Source: Yokenella regensburgei ATCC 49455 (lineage in GTDB: Bacteria > Pseudomonadota > Gammaproteobacteria > Enterobacterales > Enterobacteriaceae). From it: DNA of 61,906 nucleotides. Below are positions 17,714 to 27,277 of this stretch, one piece after another (the stretch's first letter is position 1; each line of letters opens with the position of its first letter). A program made the translations under genes and the position numbers. Location of the stretch: positions 1 to 61,906 of the forward strand of contig NZ_JMPS01000016.1 of the NCBI RefSeq assembly GCF_000735455.1, read 5' to 3'. The notes below the pieces were generated by a model. It was not told where the DNA came from. It saw only the letters and a list, made by a program, of their open reading frames with translations, and did no database searches.

Positions 17714-20437
17714 TCAGCGACAGGTCGCCGTCACCTGACTCAGACGCTTCTCATCCGCCCCCTGCGGCAGACTGTAATCCGCCGTACAGCGACCATCACT
17801 TCCGTCCGCCCAGGTCACCAGAAGCTTCCCTTTGTCTGGCAGACCGGACATATAGGCCTGACCGCTGTCACCGACAATGCCGGTGTGTTCCGGTGCCTGC
17901 TTATCCTGTTTCTTCAGTGACACCACCGCACCAAACGGAATGTCACCCCCTGCCGCTCTCGCCAGGGTAAAGAGCACCCTGTACCCCTGGGAGCCCGTGA
18001 AGCGCACCCTGACCACCGAACCGCGGGTGGGCACTGTCGCCTTACTGCTGCTGTCCACCTCAACGTTCCCCGGCAGGTTGGTCATATTCACACTGAGCTT
18101 ATTCAGATCGTACGGTGTCAGCCCCGACACCACGGCATAGCCCCGCCAGTCCGTTTCCACACCTGCAATGCGTACACCGCCCACACCCGGTAACTCAATC
18201 AGGGCATTCGCCCCGTCCAGCGAGAGCGATTTGGCCAGCGTTATCCCCTGCGGATGCACCAGCACCGCGCCACTCATGCCGTAACTCCAGCCATGATTAT
18301 CACTGCCCGACATGTTGTATCCTGCGCTCATGGCGGCATATTTCCCGCTGTAGCCCACACTGGTATTGCTGCTGTCAGAGTCACCCCAGCCCGTGGACGC
18401 ACTGTAGTTAACCTTGCTGTCCAGCGCCGACCCGCTCACACCGGCCTGCTGATTCGCCCGGCCGTTATAACGGGAGTACATGTAGTTGCCGGACATCGCA
18501 CTGCTGCCACCCAGCCATTTCGCGAGCGGCAGGGAAATGTTCAGCGTCATGCTGCGGTCGTTTCGTGGCCCCTGACTGAAGCCACCCTGCCCGCTCCCGG
18601 ACGTCCCCGCCGTGGTATTCAGCCCGGCAGCCAGAGAAATACCGACATCCTTCACCGTGGTGCTGTAGCTGACGGTGTACCCTCTCTGGGTGGCTTCGCC
18701 TCCCCAGTACTGCGTCTGATTCCCGGTCAGCGTCAGACTGCCGAACACGCCCAGCGAGCGGGACAGCGACACCTGATAACTGGCCCTCTGTCCGTTTCCG
18801 CTCCTCAGCGTATCCGGGGTCATCCCCAGGGCATCACTGTAGGTGTGGAAATTCTTTGAGCCGTAGCGGGTGGCAGCCATACCTACCGTGGCTCCACCAA
18901 TGTTCCGCGACCAGGTGAACTGTGAGGACACCCCGGTCAGTTGCCCGTGCTCGCCCGGAAACGACGAAAGTCGCATGGCAGACAGTGAGGAGGTCAGCGA
19001 GAAAGCACCCAGCAGTCCCGAGTACCACCCGCCGCCTGCCGATATCTGCTGATAGTCCTGCGACAACAGCATCCCCGCCAGCAGACTGGTATTTCCGCCC
19101 GTTCCGTATGACAGGTTCCCCTGTGCAAACGATGTGGATAGACGACTGTTACCACTGCCCGTATTTTGTGCCTGCCCCGCCGACATGCTGTAACCCATCT
19201 CGCCGGCATTCATCAGCATGGGTGCCACCGCCGAGGACATCGTGAAACGCCGGACGCTGCCATCCGCCTCACGAATTTCAACCTCCACATCACCGTTACC
19301 GCTGCGGTTAAAATCCGTCAGGGCAAACGGCCCCTGGGGCACGTTTTGCTGGTAGATAACCTTCCCGAACTGTCGCACCGTTACGGTTGCAGGCGAATTT
19401 GCAATCCCGGTGATGGCTGGCTTATATCCGGTTGCCGAGGGATTCAGCATCCCCGTATCCGACGCCATCGTGACGCCGGTGAAGGGGACCGAGTCCACCA
19501 CACTGCCATCTGACGTCAGGCGACCAACCGAAAACTGTCCGCCGCGCATAAAACTGTAATCGTGCTGGGCATACACATCCTGCGTATTCCAGTCGCTGCC
19601 GCCTCTGTCTGAACGGTGCCAGGCCAATCCACTGCGCACCCGCCAGCCCATAACATTCAGCTGTCCGTTAAGACTGAGAAAATCACTGCCATTACGCTCA
19701 CCCTGATTACTCTGCTGACTGCCGCTGTAGTTGTAATTCATCAGCAGAGCTGGGATACCCTCATCCCAGCGTGACGGCGGAGTGCGCATCTCTGACACCG
19801 CCCCCAGCGACGCCTGGGGAACCGTGATCGCCAGTAATTTTTTGTTGTAATCAAACTTCTCTGATGACCAGGGCACCATCGACACCACCCCCCCGACCGG
19901 GCAGTCAGCACTGGCTGACGCCCCCGTTGCCGCGGGCGCTACCGCCGCAACGGGGGCGTCAGTCGCCGGCGGTGTTTTTCCCGCAGCGACCGCCTTTGGC
20001 TCCTCAGACTTCACGCCCCACTCCGTCAGCATGTCACGCGTCACACAGGCATAGAGCTTTCCGGGCTGGTCGGGCCACGAGCGAAACGTCAGCATCCGCC
20101 CATCATCGACCATTTTATCGTTCACCTTGACCTGCACCGGGTAATCGCCCGGCATCATCCCGCCGCGGTGAGCGAAGTAGCTCAGGTCAACGTGATCCTT
20201 TCCTTTTCCCTTGCCACCGTCGGCCATGGACATAAAGTCATCGTCGAATGTGAGCGCCTGATCTCCACCTCCGCCTGACACGGCCGGTGTTCCGGCAGGC
20301 ACAGCATCAGCCCCCATCCCCTGCGCACTGGCAACTGACATCATCACCGCCAGCGCACACAGGGAAAGCCTCCCACCCGCAGGGTGTAACACCGCCCTAC
20401 TTCTTCTTACAGAGACTTCAGACCATTGCTTTCTCAT
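17714..20437 (-). CDS. Outer-membrane fimbrial usher
   Basis: A 907-residue usher of the FimD/PapC family, the outer-membrane pore that receives chaperone-subunit complexes and assembles the fibre. After a long signal region (about 1-42) come the N-terminal chaperone-binding domain, the beta barrel with plug (GPFALTDFNRSGNGDVEVEIREADGS region at the plug and its flanks), and two C-terminal domains with typical TDWRGYAVVSGLTPYDLN and GDSGQAYMSGLP motifs. Length is slightly above the usual 830-880, due to a Pro/Ala-rich insert near residues 140-180. It starts 40 bp after the chaperone gene. Confidence 0.93.
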   Translation of the reverse strand: MRKQWSEVSVRRSRAVLHPAGGRLSLCALAVMMSVASAQGMGADAVPAGTPAVSGGGGDQALTFDDDFMSMADGGKGKGKDHVDLSYFAHRGGMMPGDYPVQVKVNDKMVDDGRMLTFRSWPDQPGKLYACVTRDMLTEWGVKSEEPKAVAAGKTPPATDAPVAAVAPAATGASASADCPVGGVVSMVPWSSEKFDYNKKLLAITVPQASLGAVSEMRTPPSRWDEGIPALLMNYNYSGSQQSNQGERNGSDFLSLNGQLNVMGWRVRSGLAWHRSDRGGSDWNTQDVYAQHDYSFMRGGQFSVGRLTSDGSVVDSVPFTGVTMASDTGMLNPSATGYKPAITGIANSPATVTVRQFGKVIYQQNVPQGPFALTDFNRSGNGDVEVEIREADGSVRRFTMSSAVAPMLMNAGEMGYSMSAGQAQNTGSGNSRLSTSFAQGNLSYGTGGNTSLLAGMLLSQDYQQISAGGGWYSGLLGAFSLTSSLSAMRLSSFPGEHGQLTGVSSQFTWSRNIGGATVGMAATRYGSKNFHTYSDALGMTPDTLRSGNGQRASYQVSLSRSLGVFGSLTLTGNQTQYWGGEATQRGYTVSYSTTVKDVGISLAAGLNTTAGTSGSGQGGFSQGPRNDRSMTLNISLPLAKWLGGSSAMSGNYMYSRYNGRANQQAGVSGSALDSKVNYSASTGWGDSDSSNTSVGYSGKYAAMSAGYNMSGSDNHGWSYGMSGAVLVHPQGITLAKSLSLDGANALIELPGVGGVRIAGVETDWRGYAVVSGLTPYDLNKLSVNMTNLPGNVEVDSSSKATVPTRGSVVRVRFTGSQGYRVLFTLARAAGGDIPFGAVVSLKKQDKQAPEHTGIVGDSGQAYMSGLPDKGKLLVTWADGSDGRCTADYSLPQGADEKRLSQVTATCR

Positions 20438-20477
20438 AACGTGCTTCGCTCAGCAATGCCTTTCACGGGCAGGTGTA

Positions 20478-21233
20478 TCAGAAGTTTTTTTCCGTCACTG
20501 GCGTGCGCGCACCACGATCATCCACGGTGAAATACGTCAGTTTGCCGTGTGCAACCGAAGACGGTACCGACAGGGTTCCGAACGGCGCCACCATGGTGTC
20601 CATGTCTGCTGCAACGGCCTTACCGTTTACCGCCAGTGACACCATCGTTATATAGTAAGGAGTCGGATTTTTGATCGTCAGCGTTTTGCCATCTGCACTT
20701 GCTGTCAGTTTACCGGGCAGGGCCTTGACCACGGCCGCGTCCTTCAGCGCCGCCGGGCGATAAATCAGCTTAATACGGGTATTGACAGCAAACTGCATAC
20801 CGCTCGTTACCGCCTTCGAATACCCTTTATCACCTTTCTTCGGGGGGATCGCCAGAGAGTTTAGATAGTAGACAGACTCCCGGTCTGCAGGCAGAGACTC
20901 ACTGACGCGGTTGACACGCAACTCCACTGCGCCCTGCGGATCAAGGCGATAAAGTGGTGGAGTGACCACAAAAGGAAGACTGGCAGCAGCCCTGTCTTTC
21001 CCACCAGTAGCTGCCACATCATTTCCCTTATCACCATACGGCGACACCCAGAAGCGCATCAGCCAGGTTCCCGTGGAGCCATTGTTTACCGACATCGTGG
21101 CCGCATCATTTGAACCATCAAAAATCAGGCGAGTCCCTCCAAGTGAAATCCCACCTGCATGGACAGCGCCACTCAGGCACATACCACTCAATAACAGGGA
21201 TGCACAAAACACCAACTGACGCGTATTTATCAC
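20478..21233 (-). CDS. Periplasmic fimbrial chaperone
   Basis: A 251-residue PapD/FimC-type chaperone that delivers subunits to the usher. It has a signal peptide (about 1-26), and the typical early strand GISLGGTRLIFDGSNDAATMSVNN, the subunit-binding strand region with FVVTPPLYRLDP, and the second-domain motif INTRIKLIYRP. Start is GTG at 21233 with GAGGAGT upstream. It is the first gene of the operon and begins 47 bp from the left repeat of the invertible segment (21280), the position expected if that segment carries the operon promoter. Confidence 0.92.
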   Translation of the reverse strand: MINTRQLVFCASLLLSGMCLSGAVHAGGISLGGTRLIFDGSNDAATMSVNNGSTGTWLMRFWVSPYGDKGNDVAATGGKDRAAASLPFVVTPPLYRLDPQGAVELRVNRVSESLPADRESVYYLNSLAIPPKKGDKGYSKAVTSGMQFAVNTRIKLIYRPAALKDAAVVKALPGKLTASADGKTLTIKNPTPYYITMVSLAVNGKAVAADMDTMVAPFGTLSVPSSVAHGKLTYFTVDDRGARTPVTEKNF

Positions 21234-21279
21234 TCAGGACTCCTCGGGTTCGCCGTTAAAAAAAGGGCTGATAGGTTTA

Positions 21280-21291
21280 CATTTAGGACCA
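21280..21291 (+). repeat. Left inverted repeat of invertible segment
   Basis: CATTTAGGACCA, perfect inverted partner of 21608-21619. It lies 47 bp upstream of the chaperone start. It is followed inward by TTTTGA, which matters because an inverted segment would join this sequence to the recombinase gene. Confidence 0.85.
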
Positions 21292-21523
21292 TTTTGACAA
21301 CCAAATGGAATTAAAAGACAAAGAAACTGGAATAACAGGAATTCATGGATAATTAGTCCAACATTATCGAACTGAAAGGAAAATGGACTTTCCTTTACGA
21401 ACAGGTGGGTAGAAACCGTTTTTTATGTCGGGGTGAGCAGGGGGATGAAGAAGATTGTAACGGTATTAAACTGAGGTTTATCAGGTGATTAAGTTGGTGC
21501 GCATCCACGCAAATTTACTTTAT

Positions 21524-22195
21524 TTACATTGTGTTGCAAGTTGAAGCGAATTTTCTAACTTTTTTAGTGTGGAAAAATGACCAGGCTGAACTAAAATAGT
21601 TACAGTTTGGTCCTAAATGAACCTTTTTTCGCTTATTTTTTAACTGCCACACCCCCTCGAATCTTTCTGCATTACTGGCCGTGTAGCGCACAGTGTGCCT
21701 GATATTTCGGTGTCCCAGATAGTCCTGAATCAGTCGTGTATCTATTCCACGATCGGCCAGCGCAAATCCACATGCATGCCGGAGCATGTGCGGATGCGAG
21801 CATAACGAAAGTCCCGCCTTCTCCCCGAGCCGTTGAATCAGGTTATAGATACGCTGTCGGCTAAGTGGAGTCCCCTTTCGCGACACAAACAGCCAGTCGC
21901 TCTCCACTCCCGGCATGGTACACCGTACCTTCAGCCAGGCCTTTATCGCCCTCACCTCTTTCCCCAGTAGCGGATGACTGGTGCTGAATCCCTGTTTGAG
22001 GCGATGGATATACAGGCTACCTTCCTTCAAATCCAGGTCTGACAACCGCAGGTACCTCACCTCGCTCACCCGAAAACCGTGAATGAAACTCATGTAGATA
22101 AGACAATAATCCCGTTCCGGGTTGCCCGACGTTTTTGCTGCTTCCAGCAGGCTTTCCACCTCACTCTGTGTCAGGTATTTTCTTCTCGTAGCCAT
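21524..22195 (-). CDS. FimB/FimE-type recombinase with switchable C terminus
   Basis: A 223-residue tyrosine recombinase. The catalytic pattern is complete: HGFRVSEVRYL (Arg42), HPHMLRHACG (His-x-x-Arg), GHRNIRHT and the nucleophile in RYTASN (Tyr171). FimB and FimE are about 200 residues; here the last 27 residues lie beyond the right repeat of the invertible segment. In the opposite orientation codon 196 would be followed by TTT TGA, giving a 197-residue protein of ordinary length. The present 26-residue excess tail is basic and aromatic. The recombinase probably inverts its own segment, and the tail may alter direction bias, activity or stability. The start ATG at 22195 has AGGAGG-like sequence upstream. 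Confidence 0.88.
   Translation of the reverse strand: MATRRKYLTQSEVESLLEAAKTSGNPERDYCLIYMSFIHGFRVSEVRYLRLSDLDLKEGSLYIHRLKQGFSTSHPLLGKEVRAIKAWLKVRCTMPGVESDWLFVSRKGTPLSRQRIYNLIQRLGEKAGLSLCSHPHMLRHACGFALADRGIDTRLIQDYLGHRNIRHTVRYTASNAERFEGVWQLKNKRKKVHLGPNCNYFSSAWSFFHTKKVRKFASTCNTM
21608..21619 (-). repeat. Right inverted repeat, inside recombinase gene
   Basis: The repeat lies in frame inside the recombinase gene and encodes residues 193-196 (His-Leu-Gly-Pro) as exactly four codons. Confidence 0.85.
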
Positions 22196-22676
22196 TAATG
22201 GCCTCCTTCTTTCCCGGAGTTACTGACTGATTAATTATTGTGATTTCGCACGTCACACGTTCACGTTTCCAGCAGGTATGAACTGACGGCACGGCATGTT
22301 AGCACAGCCGCCAGTGGAGACATCTCCTGATGTAAGAAATAACCCGTGCGAGAAGCGCGAATGAAATAGCCGGAATCATCGGAATACGGTAAGGTTCCGG
22401 CGAACTCATATTGACGCGTTTTTTTAGTGTGTGCCAACAGTGGCGTATGCGAATGTGCACAGCCAGGCAATAGGGTTTTGTTCCATTGCATTGCACCCTG
22501 GCGATCGCCAGGATGGCAGGTATTGAGGTCAGGTGCTGAAGTACTGAGTCAGGTGATCGCGTCAGTATTATCATTTATACAATCACGTTAGTTTTTTGCT
22601 ACTGAATGTAAAACAGAAATTAAACGTGATTTACTTCAAATAAACATCGTAACTTTGCCGCAACAGTATGAGGCTC
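22196..22676. other. Intergenic region; possible 36-residue peptide
   Basis: About 480 bp without a firm gene. On the minus strand a 36-residue frame (22299-22409, MSSPEPYRIPMIPAISFALL and onward) encodes one hydrophobic segment and basic ends, like small membrane peptides. No family or ribosome site is certain. Confidence 0.3.
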
Positions 22677-23099
22677 TCATCGACTTTCTTCTCCGTGGCG
22701 TATTTCGGGTCGTAACGGTAGCTCATATCGCAAGTCCTGCGGTTCGTACTCCTGCCATTCCCGTACGGTTAACGCCATCGTATCTGTACGGGTTAGATCG
22801 TCGATATCGCCGGTTACAGATTTATCGCGCACTGCCCATAGTTGTGCCTTTGCAGCATCGCGTTTCATTTCGGTCCACAGCAATTGCTGACGTAAACGGA
22901 AATTTTTAGCACGTAGCAACGCAAAACGCCGCTGGGCTTCCAGCAGATCGCGGCGCAACCTGGCTTCAGCGGGTGAACATACCGGTGCCGCAGTGAGCCC
23001 CCTGGAGGTGGCGGTATGTGGCGAGCTGAAGGATAACAATGCGGCAGTCAGAAACAGCAGTCCGCCACGAAGAGAAAGGAAAGGGACTGAGAAACTCAT
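22677..23099 (-). CDS. Exported coiled-coil protein, unknown
   Basis: A 140-residue protein from ATG 23099, with a hydrophobic signal (FLSLRGGLLFLTAALLSFSS) and a helical, charged middle (EARLRRDLLEAQRRFALLRA onward, about 50-95) likely to form a coiled coil. It ends in an acidic and basic tail. The longer frame upstream has no start support. It follows the second aquaporin gene by 110 bp and might share its transcript. No family is recognised. Confidence 0.5.
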   Translation of the reverse strand: MSFSVPFLSLRGGLLFLTAALLSFSSPHTATSRGLTAAPVCSPAEARLRRDLLEAQRRFALLRAKNFRLRQQLLWTEMKRDAAKAQLWAVRDKSVTGDIDDLTRTDTMALTVREWQEYEPQDLRYELPLRPEIRHGEESR

Positions 23100-23209
23100 G
23101 AGCGTCTCCTGTGAACTGGACGACCCGCAAGGGAAATCATTTTTTACGAGCGACTCTCCATAAAAGAACATCATCGCCACATCACACGCCGTTATGTGGC
23201 GATGATGAA

Positions 23210-23920
23210 TCAGACTTCCTGCCCCGAAGAATACATAATCTTGCCCAGCGTACCGCCAAGCAAACCACCCACCAGCGGAGCCAGCCAGAATACCCACAGC
23301 TGAGAAACAAACTCACCACCGGTAAACAGCGCCACCGCTGTCGAGCGGGCCGGGTTAACTGAGGTGTTGTCCACAGGAATAGAAATGAGATGGATCAGCG
23401 TCAGGCACAGGCCAATGGCCAGCGGCGCAAAACCCACCGGTGCGCGTTGACTGGTGACGCCAGTAATGACCAGCACAAACATCGCTGTCAGCACCACTTC
23501 GGTAAGAATGACCGGCATCAGCGGATAACCGCCAGGAGAATGCGCGCCAAAACCATTGCTGGCAAATCCGGCGTGGACATCAAACTCCGGAAGACCTGAA
23601 GCCACCATATACAGCACGCCAGCCCCGAGCAGACCACCAGCCACCTGCGCAATCATGTACCCCGGCAGTTGCGACGCTGGGAAACGCCCCGCCGCCCACA
23701 GTCCCAGCGATACTGCCGGGTTAAAGTGTCCGCCGGAAATATGACCGACAGCATACGCCATCGTTACTACCGTCAGACCAAAGGCGAGCGACACACCCAC
23801 GAACCCAATCCCGAGGCCTGGAAAATCCGCAGCCAGCACCGCGCTGCCACATCCTCCCAGCACCAGCCAGAAGGTGCCGAGGACTTCGGCCAGTACCACT
23901 TTCATCATGTTGTTGTTCAT
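23210..23920 (-). CDS. aqpZ: Aquaporin Z-like water channel (copy 2)
   Basis: A 236-residue water channel with both NPA motifs (HFNPAVS and SVNPARS). It is a clear paralogue of copy 1 at 7424-8137, sharing the run [16 protein letters not shown], but differs through the middle and at the C terminus. Its middle ([20 protein letters not shown]) is closer to classical AqpZ than copy 1 is. It stands with a small coiled-coil gene downstream rather than with fibre genes. Confidence 0.9.
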   Translation of the reverse strand: MNNNMMKVVLAEVLGTFWLVLGGCGSAVLAADFPGLGIGFVGVSLAFGLTVVTMAYAVGHISGGHFNPAVSLGLWAAGRFPASQLPGYMIAQVAGGLLGAGVLYMVASGLPEFDVHAGFASNGFGAHSPGGYPLMPVILTEVVLTAMFVLVITGVTSQRAPVGFAPLAIGLCLTLIHLISIPVDNTSVNPARSTAVALFTGGEFVSQLWVFWLAPLVGGLLGGTLGKIMYSSGQEV

Positions 23921-24257
23921 TTCCTTACGTTCCTTATAGCAGACTGAATTACGTTAATTTTTAAACATCCTTAGCCGGATAATTAACATTCAGGAACGGG
24001 AGGTCAGTTTGTCAAATAACAGATACCGGTTTTCAGTAACAAATGTCGGTCTGCTTACTGTTGACCGTTCGCATATACAGGTTTGATTCAGTCACGGCGG
24101 TTTTCAGCAACCGAAACAGTCCAAAATCAACATCACGAGAATATAAACCACAGCAACGATGCCGATGGCGATCGCTATCTTTAAGATCAGCTATGACGCC
24201 CTCCAGAAAAAATGGATCAGAGTGCTTAGCGGTCCATTGCCCATACAACATTGCCAA

Positions 24258-25029
24258 GCCGACAGACGGTCGTTTACCCTGCTGTTGAATATGGCGTGCG
24301 GCACCGAGGGCTTCATCTTCCGGAGACAACGCAAAATAACAGAGGTTATCCCTGTTGACCGGTTGTTCCGGAAGGTTCAGCGCGTCCCACTGCTTCAGCA
24401 GGTACGTTCAGCGCGGTGTTGCGGCTGAGCACCTCCTCCACGTGATTTTTTAACAGCGGCCCCACGACCAGCGTAGTGCCTGCGACAGTAGCTGTGTCAC
24501 CGGCGTCGCAGCGGTGTCATAAAGCGTCAGCGCTGACGGCTGAGCAGATGGGGATGCTTTCTTTTCAGCCTCAGAGCCCTGTTGAATCGCACGACCAAAC
24601 CGGCCCGACGGACCGCTCAGGGGGAGCATCAGGGCAACCTTACGCACCGATGTCGGACGAACGTTCATGTCGTTGAGCAGCGCAACGGGCAACAGCCTGG
24701 CCGCCGGATGCTGCGGCCAGCAGTAACTGCTCCTGATGCTGAGCATCATTCATTTTTTGCGGCAACTGGTTGAGCAGATTACTGGCCTGCCCGCTTTTTC
24801 CCTCCCCGAGCAGTGCCCGGATGGCGAGTAACTGCCAGCTGGTTTTGCTGCTGCCCTCACTGTGCTCCATTCGCTTCAGTGCCTGTACGGTATCCGTCTG
24901 TACCGGACTCTCAAGGAGCACGGCACTCTGGTCTGCGGGGCGAACAGCACAGCCGGTGAAAAACAGCAACGCAGCAATAAGCGGAATACCATATAACGTT
25001 TTTATTCCTGGAAAATCAGATGAACGCAT
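24258..25029 (-). pseudogene. lpoA-like lipoprotein remnant
   Basis: Pieces of a LpoA homologue, the outer-membrane activator of penicillin-binding protein 1A. The N-terminal frame (25029-24640) gives a lipoprotein signal with lipobox FTGC and the motif WQLLAIRALLGEGKSGQA. A second frame (about 24675-24450) gives KVALMLPLSGPSGRFGRAIQ, and a third gives [18 protein letters not shown] near 24330-24270. The pieces are in the right order but in different frames with large deletions, so it is dead. The intact chromosomal lpoA would be elsewhere. Confidence 0.75.
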
Positions 25030-25090
25030 ACCAGGCTACTCCCTTTTATTGTTTTCATCCAACAGAACATCCGGGCCATACGGGGTCGGC

Positions 25091-25612
25091 TCATACCGCA
25101 TGGTCAAATAACGGTGCGATGGCGGCCATCAGCAACTCGCGGGTCAGCACTTTCCCTTTGTCCGGAGTCCTGCCATCAGGGTGTATCGCCCAGTCCGCAG
25201 TGGATAACAGGTGCCCCGGTATACAAAGCATGTATTTTTCGGTGCGTGGACAGTGACGGGAATTATCAACTGCCAGCGTGACTTCACCCTTAAGCTGAAT
25301 GCCGCCTTTCACGCTGAACAGCGCCTGTGGGGTGAAACCGGCCCAGTTGCGACCACAGTGAAGGACAATGCCGGGGATGGTATATGCACCCGCCGTCGCG
25401 ACAGGCACCATTTCCCGCACGGTAATAGTGACTTCATGTCCCTCCAGCCACGCCGTCAGATTGTCTGCCAGGCGCTGCATACGCTCACGAAACGTCCCGA
25501 TATCCAGCAGCGTCTGCAACTGCTGTTGTTCGCGGCTGGCACGTTGCCGCCTTCCGTGTGTTACGCTCGTCTCATACTCCAGTACTCCCACGCTTAATTC
25601 AGCCATTCTCAT
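25091..25612 (-). CDS. Hypothetical protein, unknown
   Basis: A 173-residue protein, soluble, with no signal peptide. The true start may be the third codon (ATG at 25606), which is better placed after GGGGGATG. The sequence has a helical N-terminal half with RQRASREQQQLQTLL and a beta-rich C-terminal half containing CGRNWAGFTPQALFSVKGGI. No family is recognised. It lies 61 bp upstream of the lpoA remnant on the same strand. Confidence 0.5.
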   Translation of the reverse strand: MRMAELSVGVLEYETSVTHGRRQRASREQQQLQTLLDIGTFRERMQRLADNLTAWLEGHEVTITVREMVPVATAGAYTIPGIVLHCGRNWAGFTPQALFSVKGGIQLKGEVTLAVDNSRHCPRTEKYMLCIPGHLLSTADWAIHPDGRTPDKGKVLTRELLMAAIAPLFDHAV

Positions 25613-25749
25613 CCCCCTTCAGAATCCTCACAGACAACCGCTCAACTTTATGCCTGGCGGAAGACTTAACAACGGGGAAAAGTCACTGTCCAGACATATC
25701 AACAGACCTTAAATAAATCGGGTTGACGCCAGCGGTCTCCCGTCAGGAC

Positions 25750-25895
25750 ACATACCGGATACCGGATTCCAGATCACACCACGCGCAGACATCAATATTA
25801 CCGTTGGCTATGAAGGTTCAGATTTCAGCAGCGACCACACCAGCGGCAGTCTGGACACCAACGGCTGGAACCTCGGGGTAGGTTACCGTTTCTGA
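25750..25895 (+). pseudogene. Ail/OmpX-family outer-membrane protein 3' remnant
   Basis: The frame ending TGA at 25893-25895 gives ADINITVGYEGSDFSSDH and ends GWNLGVGYRF, the closing strands of an Ail/PagC/OmpX eight-stranded barrel. The N-terminal three quarters are missing, so this is a decayed piece. Confidence 0.7.
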
Positions 25896-26025
25896 TGGTG
25901 ATGTCAGCGTGATACCCGAAGCCGGTTATCCTTACACACAGGCTTCGGGCTGAACGGTACTGCCGAATGTGAAGCATTTACAGAATATCCGCAAGGATTC
26001 ATCAACACACGACAGGATAGTGGCT

Positions 26026-26121
26026 ATGTTACATGACCTTTTTATTACCGGTGTTGTCGGTTTATTTATTTTACTGATGGTGATTTCTGTTTTCTTTTTA
26101 CTCATGAGTCTGGGCGAATAA
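26026..26121 (+). CDS. 31-residue membrane peptide
   Basis: Starts MLHDLFITGVVGLFILLMVI and ends MSLGE; it is almost entirely one membrane span. It could be a stand-alone small membrane protein, as many such exist in enterobacteria. The sequence before ATG (GACAGGATAGTGGCT) has a fair ribosome site. No family is recognised. Confidence 0.45.
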   Translation: MLHDLFITGVVGLFILLMVISVFFLLMSLGE

Positions 26122-26194
26122 CAATATTTATATCAGACAGAGTCCTGACGGTTAGTTTAAAATATTCATCCAAAACCCTTCTGGCGGAAAAAGA

Positions 26195-26371
26195 ATGAGT
26201 AATGACGATCTGACTAACGCGCTAAATGCAGTCAACTTTGCCCACCAGGTCTTTGCGTCGCCCTCCAGTCGGGAGGAGGAAGAACTTCGTCATTTATTAA
26301 ACGCAGTCCGGCAACGACTTCAGGAGATGTATGATGAACGCGACGGAAATTCTGCGCCGGAACATCGATGA
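26195..26371 (+). CDS. 58-residue helical protein, unknown
   Basis: A short soluble protein, MSNDDLTNALNAVNFAHQVF and on, with an acidic stretch (SREEEELRHLL) and a helical C-terminal part ending RDGNSAPEHR. Its composition is that of a small all-helical regulator, but no family is recognised. It lies 73 bp after the 31-residue membrane peptide and is probably cotranscribed with it. Confidence 0.45.
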   Translation: MSNDDLTNALNAVNFAHQVFASPSSREEEELRHLLNAVRQRLQEMYDERDGNSAPEHR

Positions 26372-27277
26372 CTAATTACTGATGGCGACTGGCGTACAAT
26401 TTCCTGGGCAGTTATCGGTACAATAATTTATTTGACGGATATCGCATCATTTTCATTTTATATTTTTATCCGCAACCTTCCGTTCACTGACTCAGTGTGC
26501 ATTATTTTCTCATTAAGGTTGAAATCATTAGCGTTGCCAGTATGTAGATATACGGACTTTTTATATTCACAGAAAAATACAGATTTTAGTTCCGCTTAAT
26601 GACAATTACCAATAGAAACCAACAGTGAAGGAGGATCAACAAACTACGCGCAGATAATAAATTATCATATTGCGTGGAGAAAAGCCGACTACAATAATAC
26701 GCTCCCCAAAATACAATAATGTCATTCATCATCTATGTTACCTCGTGATCTCCCCCGGTATTACTGACCGCAATTGTTCTGACCGGTTACCCGGTACCAC
26801 ATAATCTGGTTGGTCAGGTGTAACACTTTCTACGCTGTTTGCATTGCGCCAGCCTCAAAATGTCTCTGCCTTTCTTTGTCAAACTCAATCGACTGGAGTT
26901 GATTATATGCGTGACCGCTACTGCTACCAGATTGATGTTGACTTCACGCACTCCCGTTTACATTATTCATCTGTCGGTTCATTACTTATGATGGCAAAGG
27001 CACAGCACGTTGTGTCATCCTATGGGCATGAAGCAGTGTTTCTCATTATCAATTGCGGCATGTTCATATCTGTCTGCGCATATATTCGCCTTATTACCGC
27101 TAACCGTGACAGTGCCGCTGCCACAATTGACCACCGTGGCTCCCGTTCAGATTGTTACTTTGTATGCGTTAGTTCCCTTTCGCCATATCCAGTACAGTCG
27201 CAGGATAACTGTACTGGATATCTGTTGATATATCATCATGTGCTGGCTGCACACACGTTTTTCGGTCTTCTTACTGT
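26372..27277. other. AT-rich region without a firm gene
   Basis: About 900 bp. Overlapping frames between 26844 and 27341 look partly exported (for example a hydrophobic MKQCFSLSIAACSYLSAHIF near 27028) but none has a coherent whole, and several frames interrupt one another. It may hold a decayed gene. Confidence 0.35.

Larger units (their letters stand above)
21280..21619. promoter_or_regulatory. fimS-like invertible promoter segment
   Basis: Bounded by perfect 12-bp inverted repeats, CATTTAGGACCA at 21280-21291 and its complement at 21608-21619, 340 bp overall. E. coli fimS is 314 bp with 9-bp repeats TTGGGGCCA; the inner part of this repeat (TTAGGACCA) matches it at seven of nine bases. 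It sits between a FimB/FimE-type recombinase and the first fimbrial gene, as in the fim locus. The inside is AT-rich with several weak promoter-like pairs (for example a TTGACA at 21294 and a TTGCAA near 21534 reading right, and a GATAAT near 21363 reading left), so the ON orientation cannot be decided by eye. Confidence 0.85.
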
